Assembly (NCBI RefSeq): GCF_910592395.1
Contig: NC_088325.1
Coordinates: 8,746,109-8,810,108, forward strand
DNA length: 64,000 bases
Direction of reading: 5' to 3'
From: Lineus longissimus
Lineage: Eukaryota > Nemertea > Pilidiophora > Heteronemertea > Lineidae
Shown: positions 22,519 to 30,586 of the stretch, piece after piece
Layout: each line of letters opens with the position of its first letter
How positions within the stretch are numbered: the first letter of the stretch is position 1
Position numbers and translations under genes: made by a program
Notes under the pieces: generated by a model
What the model saw: only the letters and a program-made list of their open reading frames with translations
Told to the model about the DNA's origin: nothing
Database searches by the model: none

Positions 22519-22742
22519 ATGAATAGAATTTGGGGATACACTAAAAGACCAAAGGATTGGAAAAGTATATTAGAACAGTTTTACCAAGATCTAGAGGAAC
22601 TAGAAAAGAAAGATGAGGCATCAAATCATGACTTATCAAATCAAATAATAATAATAATAAACCAGTAGTAGCACCAATTGCTGATATCAAACCCATTGTG
22701 ACTAAACCACCTGTTGTGTATTGTGGTCCCTGTTGTGATTAA
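22519..22742 (+). pseudogene. Small Asn/Pro-rich protein with C-terminal CGPCC
   Basis: ATG 22519 encodes M-N-R-I-W-G-Y-T-K-R-P-K-D-W-K followed by an acidic helix. The frame then slips within an AAT/ATA microsatellite (about 22640-22660). In the neighbouring frame it reads Asn-run, K-P-V-V-A-P, T-K-P-P-V-V and ends C-G-P-C-C-D at 22742. The vicinal cysteines and Pro-rich spacing suggest a small structural or disulfide-linked protein. The gene starts 79 bp from the divergent ATPase start, so the two probably share an intergenic promoter. Function unknown. Confidence 0.55.
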
Positions 22743-22920
22743 ACACACGGAGGGCACGACTGGTTCTAGAATGATAAGGTCAGGATCGACTAATGGGTCA
22801 GAATCGACTAATGCTACAGGCAGACATAGTAATGCTGCAGACAGGCATAGTAATACACCGAGGGCAGCTGCTGTTGATTCTAGCTTTTCGCATTAATTTT
22901 AATCAATTTAAAATTTAAAA

Positions 22921-23640
22921 ATGGAAGACAGAAGTAGGCTTTATCCAGATTTAAATCACCAAGATACGAGCAATCAAATAATGAGTAATCAAATAATGAA
23001 CAATCAAATAATGATCAATAAACAGAATAACCAGCCTATCATGACGAAGACCGACTTAAACCCTCATGATTTGATGTATCATAATTTGAATCCTCATGGT
23101 TTGAATCCTCATAATTTGAATCCTCAAGGTTTCAGACTTAATCAAATCAGTGAAGTTAAAAAGTTCTTTGAAGCTGAGATTGAATGCAGACGAAAAACAT
23201 TTATGAAATACAAGAAACCGTTGATGTGATTACTGGGTTTAACCATGTCCTAAATTTAACAGTTGTGGCTACTGGCTCTGCTGGTACTTCAGCAGTAGCA
23301 GGCGTCATCACTGCTCCAATAGGTTTTGCTTTGGGTAGTGTGACAATAGCAAGTGGCCTTGTTGCCTCAATTTTAAGTTGGCAGAAGAATAACATACTCA
23401 GGAAAATTGAAAAGCATGAGAAGATATCACAATTAGCCATTTCCAAACTTAACATAATCAATGATTTGGTCAGTAAAGCATTAACAGATTCTTTCATATC
23501 TACAGAGGAAATTAGTTTAATCCTCAAGGAGAAGGAGAAGAACATTTCCTTGAAGAATACCATCAGAAAGAAACAAAATGAGGCTAGTTCTGATAACCGT
23601 TTTGACGTAGAAACCCTTAAAGGCCATATATCAAGGTTTT
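22921..23640 (+). pseudogene. Polinton protein with Asn/His-rich repeats and hydrophobic hairpin domain
   Basis: ATG 22921 opens a frame with N-Q-I-M and L-N-P-H tandem peptide repeats, then E-V-K-K-F-F-E-A-E-I near 23170. After a shift near 23215 the neighbouring frame carries the recognised domain. This has a Gly/Ala-rich paired hydrophobic segment (about 23240-23380, T-A-P-I-G-F-A-L-G-S-V) and then basic K-H-x-K-I and A-x-S-K-L-N-x-I motifs, ending in charged helices. The domain is common in Polinton-like elements and related loci of invertebrates; role unknown, probably membrane-linked. The peptide repeats are unusual and may be slippage products. Confidence 0.75.
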
Positions 23641-24247
23641 TTGCCATTTTCTGCTGTAAGACGATTTCAAAAGTGTACCTAACACTTTATACAATACAGA
23701 AAACCAAATGCAATTAGCTCCATCCATTTTGAAGATATATTCTAAAATACCTTGGTACCGTAAAGTCAACTTTTAAATGGAAAATGCAAAAGCCTCGTTC
23801 TGAGAGTGGAGTGTTTTGGACACGCAACCAAGATGCTCTACCAAAGTTCCCTCGGGTTGCACTAAAATGTGGAACCATGCACACGTCACGTCAATGGAAT
23901 TTCAGCTCACTTCAGAAGTTTGAGGCTCTCAAAACACTGCTTCAAACACAAATCAGTCAAGGAAGCATCAACCACCCTAAGTTTTTTAATGAGCACTACA
24001 CATATTTGCCGAGAAAAACGCTCCAAATAGCCCATTTGCGCGGATTTTAGCATCACTTGAGCGGGCCGATGCGGACTTCCTATGCGCGCTGTAGAAAATG
24101 TACATGTCTCATTTTCTGTAACGTTGCCGTAACATAATGTAAACAATGGTGCTACCGGCGCTCCGGCCGGGCCGGCGATGGATGGAATTTGCCAAATTCG
24201 CACATATTCAAGTTATTTTCGTGGCCTATCTTTTTAAGTTTGAGGTA
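23641..24247. other. Unassigned Polinton interior, composition shift
   Basis: Near 23770 the AT-rich viral-type sequence changes to more GC-rich DNA. An open frame at 23784-24050 has no recognisable domain. The change suggests an insertion or captured host DNA within the element. Confidence 0.4.
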
Positions 24248-24434
24248 TTTTAGAATAGAAATTGAACCCTCGGCTTCGGACCTTGGTTGAGTTACCAAGA
24301 CACTCTCGGGTGGAGCTAAAATTTCGTCCAAACCCTCGCCTGTCGGCTCGGGTTTGGACTGTATTTTAGCTCCACCCTCGAGTGTCTTGGTAACTCAACC
24401 AAGGTCCTCCGCCTCGGGTTCAATTCCTTAAGCC
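24248..24434. repeat. Long hairpin A (about 187 bp)
   Basis: Arms pair almost completely: CCTTGGTTGAGTTACCAAGA in the left arm with TCTTGGTAACTCAACCAAGG in the right. GGTGGAGCTAAAAT pairs with ATTTTAGCTCCACC, and CGTCCAAACCC with GGGTTTGGAC. The ends are TTTTAGAATAGAAATT and AATTCCTTAAGC, shared with hairpin B. Confidence 0.9.
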
Positions 24435-24613
24435 AAGTATGTGTTTGACAACTTGATTACCTAATCAGGCTAGCAACTGGCTTGTTAGAGCCAGGCGGCG
24501 GGTTCAGCAAAAGTTGTGATGTAGATCAGGTTATCTGTACATGTCATGCAATCATAAAAGCAGGAGGGCCTTAATTAATTATGCAAACCTGGAAGTAATG
24601 TGTTTCATTCACT

Positions 24614-24919
24614 ATGGTGTATTGTGTGGCTCCGAATGGTGTCAAGGATAGCACAAAGAACAATCGAATGACGGATGGGACCCATTTTCATGAATTTCCA
24701 AAGCCAGTTGAACGAGAGAGGAGGAAGCTGTGGATTCGGAAGTGCAAACGTTTGGAGTGTTGGAAGCCTGGGCCTTCGGCCAAACTTTGCAGTGATCACT
24801 TTATCGATACGGATTATCACATGAAGCCGGATATCTGCATCCAACTGAATATTAAATGCCACTTGTTAAAAACAGCTGTTCCAACCATGTCAATTGCATT
24901 TAATGCCCGAGGCTGCTGA
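24614..24919 (+). CDS. THAP-type zinc-finger exon or fragment
   Basis: The 101-residue frame from ATG 24614 has the THAP layout. Cys4 stands near the N-terminus, F-H-E-F-P lies at about 27-31, a basic R-R-K-L-W-I-R-K-C-K-R helix follows, and L-C-S-D-H-F holds the C-x2-H pair. L-L-K-T-A-V-P-T appears near the end, where an intron often follows. THAP domains bind DNA in host regulators and in P-element and Kolobok-type transposases. The second zinc cysteine is replaced by Gly (position 9), so metal binding is doubtful. No catalytic domain follows. It lies inside the Polinton, either captured or part of a nested transposon. Confidence 0.78.
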   Translation: MVYCVAPNGVKDSTKNNRMTDGTHFHEFPKPVERERRKLWIRKCKRLECWKPGPSAKLCSDHFIDTDYHMKPDICIQLNIKCHLLKTAVPTMSIAFNARGC

Positions 24920-25313
24920 GGTCGGTTGTTATACATAATGTGTAGGCCCTATTGGGGCCTGTGATACCGCATAGTGTCTTCTTGTGTTCCAGCCATAGCA
25001 AGGTGACAGCGACACAGGTCAGTGTCAGTGACAGCCACTGTCAATGACAGATTATTGTCATCTGACATCTAGGCCTATCTAACGTTGCACGGCATTATAT
25101 CGTCACGTCAAGATGATTGTGCATAATACCGTCACTTTTCAATAGTAGTTCAGCGTCATGACATAACTGGCGATACAACACAGACGAGGCGAAACAATAT
25201 TGTGCAACATTAGTCTGTTCAAAAATAATACATGTTATGCATCTGCAACCGTCTATCAATGTCTTCTTTGCTATATCGGCAGGTCTGCCATGCAAATTGA
25301 TTAACCACAAATT

Positions 25314-25466
25314 CTAATCACTTTCGTCCGAATGATCACTCTCATTATGATCTAGTGATATTAATGGCTCGAACATGTACGGCTCAACGTTTAAATATCC
25401 TTCTGTATCGACCAAAACATCCTCAAATTCACTGCTCTCACTCTCTGAACTGTATGCGGAAGCCAT
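25314..25466 (-). CDS. Small acidic frame with E-P-Y-M-F-E-P motif
   Basis: A 50-codon frame from ATG 25466 to TAG 25314: Ser/Glu-rich start, then V-E-P-Y-M-F-E-P-L and a Ser/Asp/Glu tail. Similar short acidic openings with a P-Y-x-F-E-P core begin several uncharacterised invertebrate proteins, some linked to transposons. It may be a first exon. It lies between the THAP frame and a TTAA-flanked segment, which fits a nested DNA transposon, but this is inference. Confidence 0.4.
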   Translation of the reverse strand: MASAYSSESESSEFEDVLVDTEGYLNVEPYMFEPLISLDHNESDHSDESD

Positions 25467-25705
25467 CTTGCTTTGTTCTGACTGACCTGATCTACGTCAT
25501 CAAAAAATCCCTAGCGGCCACATGTGAAACTAATCTAAAGTTGTGTGTGGTGGGAAATTCAAATAGTTTAAAATTGAAAATTGAAATAACTAAATAATGA
25601 CTTTATTATTAGAATTTTTTTAATGTCTGGGATCTTGTTTTTTTAACCCTCAACATATTTCATGAGTATCAAGCATGTTTTCAAACCTTGATATATGGCC
25701 TTTAA

Positions 25706-26032
25706 AGGGTAACTCGTGTCAAATTTCACCATATAATGTTTCAGCTGTTTTTGACAAATGACTACGTCACTTTCTCATAAATCAGTAAGGTTTTCGAATC
25801 AAAATGCACATTTTCTAGAAATTGATGGTTTAATCCCGCCCGGACGGCTTGCTTCGATGCTGTTTTCGTTGCTGACGTCACAACATGAACATTTTCGCGG
25901 TCGCTGTGGTTTACATTCAGCGATTGTATAATAAATCTAATCAAAAATGGAAAATTTGAGCTTTACATTTGTGATCAACTATTAAAAACGGACGTATTTC
26001 TGCAAAGTTGTAAATCACATCATAGTATCACT
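25706..26032. mobile_element. Possible TTAA-flanked MITE
   Basis: TTAA at 25702-25705 and 26033-26036 flank about 327 bp with weakly inverted ends (AGGGTAACT against AGTATCACT). The ends match only loosely, so the call is tentative. Confidence 0.4.
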
Positions 26033-26235
26033 TTAAGAATACTTTTTTAGAGGAAGGGAAAAAACTAGCACAGACAGAGATGTTAGAGAAATTAAAAAGC
26101 AAGTAATACATCATCATCATTATCATTATTTTAATGTACAACAAATATTGCCTTCTTATGTTAAAGCCTCATGTATTGATTCCTCATTCTAAAAGGCCTT
26201 AGTCACAGTATAGCATTGTTTCCAATACAAAATAC

Positions 26236-26302
26236 ATTACGCCTCGTTTTGATCGGAGCGGTCTTGGTATCGTAACCAATGACCGCCTGGGTAGGTATAA
26301 AA
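26236..26302. repeat. Single arm related to hairpin B
   Basis: GGAGCGGTCTTGGTATCGTA followed by ACCAATGACCGCC and GGTATAAAATTC resembles the right arm of hairpin B (26775-26830). No partner arm is seen nearby. Confidence 0.6.
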
Positions 26303-26649
26303 TTCTGAATTTTAGCAGACGAATTATTTTCACCAAGAAGCAACGACTCAGCCCCACAAAACAATGTCAAGAACACGAGATTTTGAAGTATTCCCCGATA
26401 TATTGGGATTTGTGAAGTAGGGAGGATACCCGAGGACTCTTTCGAGGTCGTCAGTCAGGATTCAGAAGAGGTCAAAGACGAGGAAATGGTAGAAATCGAG
26501 CTAGCAGACTGGGAATTCCCTTGCTGCGTGACGTCATCTTCACAAGCAACAATATGGCGGAGTTCCGGACACCAGGCTGGATCATTCTTTGACGAAAACG
26601 GAACATATATACCTTTCAAATCGTATTTAATTTGTTTAATTTTGAAACC

Positions 26650-26836
26650 TTTTAGAATAGAAATTAATACCTCGCTGTCGGTCATTGGTTGTATAATCAA
26701 GACCGCTCGGGTAGACCTCAAATTACGTCCAAAACCCTCGGCGAAGCGCCTTGGGTTTTGGACTGCATTTTCGGTCTACCCGAGCGGTCTTGATTATACA
26801 ACCAATGACCGCCAGCTCGGTATTAATTCCTTAAGC
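26650..26836. repeat. Long hairpin B (about 187 bp), covarying relative of hairpin A
   Basis: Same length, same terminal TTTTAGAATAGAAATT / AATTCCTTAAGC and same CGTCCAAA..CCCTCG core as hairpin A. The arms differ at many positions, with compensating changes on the other arm (ATTGGTTGTATAATCAAGAC pairs with GTCTTGATTATACAACCAAT). It ends 43 bp before the next Polinton gene. Confidence 0.9.
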
Positions 26837-26879
26837 ACCACCTTATACACTTTAAAAATAATAAAAATAAGTTAAGTAA

Positions 26880-27560
26880 ATGAATACTATTGAAAGGATG
26901 TACAAATTTATTCCTTTAATAGAATACTTCTAGGTTCCAGTGAAGATTTCATTGATACCATAGTGTCCTCAATACTGCCTACCAGTCAGACTAGCAGGCA
27001 GACTAACAATCAACTAAAGTTGACTAAAAATCAACTAAATCAGACTAGGCAACATACAACTAGTCAAAACCCAGTCACTCCGTTGGGAGCTAACAACCGC
27101 GTGAACGCCGCTCCTTGTCAAGTCTTGTCCGAACAGGGTACACACGCAAAGGGAGATCTTGAGGTTTTAATTGCCACTGGGAAGACAAAATAATTCACTG
27201 GGAAGCAATTCACTTATAATGACCTTGACTATATGTCAGAAAAAGACATATTAAAATCTCAGAGGATCTATCAGAGCACTTTAGCCTCCAGAGTTAATGA
27301 CACATTTAGCAAAACGGCAATCAAGGCTTATTCTTCTTTAGCTGGTTGAATTTTATCGAATTGTGACAGAGATAACCTATAAGAAGATCGGAGAAATGTT
27401 TACATCTTGATGAATGAGTTGGAGCGATGGACTGGTGTCCTCAGTCCTAAAATGGGCGGTCTGATGGCAGTGGCTACAACTGGTTTACTTACTCTCATCA
27501 ATTGTAGCAACAGAACTCCAACAGATAATCAACCATTAAATTTACAGGAAATAAATTCAG
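26880..27560 (+). pseudogene. Decayed Polinton structural-type protein
   Basis: ATG 26880 (GTTAAGTAAATG) starts M-N-T-I-E-R-M. After a shift near 26930 the frame runs to 27193 through a Gln/Asn/Thr-rich linker. A further shift leads to F-T-Y-N-D-L-D-Y-M and Q-S-T-L-A-S-R-V (27205-27340). The C-terminal hydrophobic part L-E-R-W-T-G-V-L-S-P-K-M-G-G-L lies at 27407-27530. The order linker, Y-x-x-L-D-x-M, long helix, hydrophobic tail is that of a conserved unnamed Polinton gene. Function unknown; association with the virion is inferred. Confidence 0.6.
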
Positions 27561-27934
27561 AATGGAGCAGACACCCCGCAGGAGACAACGAGCGACCCAC
27601 AAGAGAAAGATGTAACAGTCTCAGAATCTCATATCCCTGCTTTGCAGTATTCTTCTATACCGAAAAAACAGAGATCACCTAAGCTGATCGCTTGGTCGAG
27701 GGAATTAGGGAAGCTTTCCAATGAATTAAGGAAAAAAAGATGGATCGTATTAATAGAAAAATGATCAAAGAATTGCCACGGACTCAAACTTCTGAAAGTG
27801 TAACCAAGCGAGTTGGAACATATATAGAAGCTCCAGGAGCGTCTGAACAACCTAGGTCAACGTCTGAGTCTTATAGTAAAATTAAGTACTTCTGTTTGGC
27901 TATTCCGGTGACATTTATTGCTGGAATATGTTGA
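27561..27934 (+). pseudogene. Decayed C-terminal Polinton gene(s) with terminal hydrophobic segment
   Basis: One frame reads a Gln/Thr/Ser-rich stretch, then P-K-K-Q-R-S-P-K-L-I-A-W-S-R-E-L-G-K (27655-27715). After a shift, 27740-27934 encodes a polar segment ending in a transmembrane-like helix (F-C-L-A-I-P-V-T-F-I-A-G-I). A basic domain followed by a tail anchor is common among small Polinton proteins. No enzyme motif seen. Confidence 0.45.
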
Positions 27935-28674
27935 TGCAGACAGCGGTTTGCTCAAAATAAAAAGGAGGCAGAAGTTTTGATAGAGGTGGGGAAAAAACAC
28001 TGCAGAAAGATCCATCTATAGTCCTCATGGAATGAAATAGCCTCAATGTTGATGAAAGGAGGGAATAGGTCTCGTCATTCCCGTTCCAATGATACCTCAC
28101 TTGATAGTGTCGGACAAAAGCTAACAAAGTTACATCATGTTCTACGTGGAATGCGCTGCGTGGTGTAACCTTCACTTCCATGCATTAATACATTGGGTTT
28201 AGTAAATAATCTACCATACCTTTAAGAGATCACGTGTACAAGAATTAAAGGATTAGCTGAGTTATTACACATGCTAGGTATTCTAGACTTTGCTTCTGAC
28301 ACATTTTTATTGACCTCTAGCACTATACCATAACTACGTGATTGTTATTGGTTGCTAGGCTGTTAATGAACCGATCAATTATTTCTACTTCCGAATCGAC
28401 GGAGAAAAAAAGATTTCAGAAAATTTCTTTCGCAGGATCGATGCTACAAAACTATTTTTCAAATTGTCTGCGCAGATCAGCTTTTAGATTGGATGTTTAA
28501 TTAATAAGTGAATGTGGTTGTGGTCTGATGGTTTCAAGTAAGTGTTGCTATGGACATTCATGTGTGTTGATAGCTGTTGAATGTAGTATGGATATCAATT
28601 CAATGTGTTGATGAAGTCGTATGTGTTGTGAAGTTGTATTGAATTTTTAATGGTGATATGAGGTGGAATCTGAG
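27935..28674. other. Polinton interior without recognisable genes
   Basis: AT-rich sequence up to the right inverted repeat. Nothing resembling an integrase or polymerase is present in either strand. Confidence 0.5.
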
Positions 28675-29093
28675 TATGTTTGGAGCATCAGAATTGTCGG
28701 AGGCGTGATAGGAGCAGGATTTTCAGTGAAATATCTGGTCTAGGATTGTTACGTTTTTTTCAGTTTTTCGAAATTTAACCCCCCTCAGATGTTGAAAAGT
28801 CATGAATATTTGAGATTTGGATGTGTCGGATTCTGGAAATTGTGAAGAATGGATTTTGGTCCTTGATTTTTGTTCGTTTTAAAAAAAAAAATAGGTGTAG
28901 GGGCGTGAAGGTGTTTTTGACTGAAATTGGTAGTATATGTCTTTTGAGGTGCTCAAATTAATCGTTTTAATGTTGGAAATGGATTTTATGGCTGCGGAAA
29001 TTCAAAAATTACAACTTCGAGAAGTCTCTTTGATCCGTTTTTCATTCGCTAGGCCTGTTTTTCGGAGCTGGGTCACCTCAAAAGACTTATACT
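28675..29093 (-). repeat. Right terminal inverted repeat of the Polinton
   Basis: Inverse complement of 16939-17357. It contains a run of ten A's absent from the left copy. The outer end is CAAAAGACTTATACT, followed by GATGAT. Confidence 0.93.
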
Positions 29094-29756
29094 GATGATG
29101 ACGTTCATGCCCACCTTTTAGGACATGTGTATGCGAGGACACTATCACAAAATGTGCGCCGATATCGAATCCATCCACAAACACTTTGCGATTGGTTAGC
29201 AAATGATGATGACCTAAAGAATACGTATGGGGAGCTCCCAAAGCTGATGCAGACGGAACAGTCATTCAGGAATTACCAGTGTCAGGCTGCTGAAAATGTC
29301 AGGAAAACACAATGTTTCCTCTTATATTATGAGAAGGACATGACTTCTTGATGACATTGTTGTCCAATTGTCATTTAATAGGGGATTACCCATAATGTAT
29401 TTCCTACGAACCACTTCCTTCTGACCTCATGAAACTGATCCTGCCTGAGGACATTGTTCATAGGGGTAAATGTCACAATTGACGGCTTATAATTCAAGCA
29501 GCCTGGCTTTGGGTGACACCGAGGATGGTGGGGAAAGTCCCTTAATCGAACTTCGAGAGGTCGTGAAAATATTCAGCTTGTTTTGGGAGAGGATCAGTGC
29601 TGATGATGTGCGCACTGCTTTCGGAGCTGGCGATATAGCCGTCTGCTCAATTATTGACGACAATTAAGGTCAACAATTAGAACTTGGACAATTACTAGCT
29701 GAAATTGAACAGAGTGACAAAGAAGATGATTTTTCTGTTTTTAGATGAAGAGCACG
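29094..29756 (+). pseudogene. Rest of pogo-like transposase copy B, right of the Polinton
   Basis: 29094-29290 continues the helix-turn-helix region without frame change (R-R-Y-R-I-H-P-Q-T-L-C-D-W-L-A), matching R-I-H-P-R-T-F-S-R-W-L in copy E. The catalytic domain is deleted. 29480-29756 encodes a C-terminal segment (S-L-F-W-E-R-I-S-A-D-D-V) and an acidic tail like that of copies D and E. Confidence 0.72.
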
Positions 29757-30113
29757 ATTATCACGAGTAACAAAATTGTTCTTTGATTAATCAGTTAAAA
29801 TATATCCATATCCCGGTATTAACCCATTTCTAAGGGCAGCTTTGATTTTGCGTTTGTGAGTTCTGCAGGATTTGAGGCGAACATGTATAGTCAGTGACTG
29901 TAGTCCACTATACCGACTGAATAGCCCAATGTTCTGAAGCTTTGACAACACATGTAACATGTTTCAACATTGCTCGCAAACGCCAGGTAACCTCCAAGAC
30001 TGACATAACTGTGTATCCCGTAACGCGCAGGTCGGTTAATAGGTCGGTTCATCATTGTCTTTTGTTAGAGTAAAATGGACATCAATAGTATTGTTAGTGT
30101 AAAAATTGACATA
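29757..30113. other. No gene recognised
   Basis: Between copy B and the Harbinger element; no coding evidence. Confidence 0.4.
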
Positions 30114-30586
30114 TTAGAGAGTTTAAGAGATCGTCCCGCTAACGGTAGCATTAACGCAAACGCTATATTTCTGTCCTGAAGTTGACCTCAGTACCGTTCT
30201 AACGATATGCGAAATCGTAGAAATAGTGCCGTCCCCATCGGCCAATCTTCTATTACTGTGACAAAGGCCTCATTTACTGTTCAATTCTGGTGGTGAGGCC
30301 TTTAGAAGGTGATAGCTCTATGGTTCAATAAATGCTTTTGTTCAACTGTCACGGCATTTTAAGTGCTGTAACAGTTTTACAAAAGCACGCATATTGAGAA
30401 CTGAGCCCCTCGAGTTGCGGTCAGTCCACACATTTGGAATCAAGCGGTGAGTATAGCACGAGTTGACAGAGTCAATCGCATATAGGTTTTGAAACTGATC
30501 TTTTTTGTCTATTTTTCTTTCCGATTGTCATCAGCAAAAAAAAAACAGAACGCGTCCTGCACCTTTATATTCTTTCCTTTTAGAAA

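Larger units (their letters stand above)
16939..29093 (+). mobile_element. Polinton (Maverick)-like viral element, 12,155 bp, non-autonomous
   Basis: Both ends carry inverted repeats of about 0.4 kb. The ends read 5'-AGT...ACT-3', matching the AG/CT termini of Polintons. GATGAT at 16933-16938 and 29094-29099 is the 6-bp target duplication expected for Polinton integrases. Genes inside match the virion module of Polintons and adintovirus-like elements: major capsid, penton, packaging ATPase and several small membrane proteins. No family B polymerase, rve integrase core or adenain-type protease is visible. The middle (23.7-26.8 kb) differs in composition, carries a THAP zinc-finger frame and hairpins, and may mark replaced or inserted DNA. 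Most genes have stops or frameshifts, so this is an old copy. Confidence 0.93.

Noticed and set aside
23201-23647. 148-codon minus-strand frame
   Set aside because: Shadow of the plus-strand Polinton gene with the hydrophobic hairpin domain, which has clear family resemblance.
26455-26875. 129-codon frame across hairpin B
   Set aside because: Half of it is the inverted repeat; an open frame there is forced by the palindrome and not shared by hairpin A.
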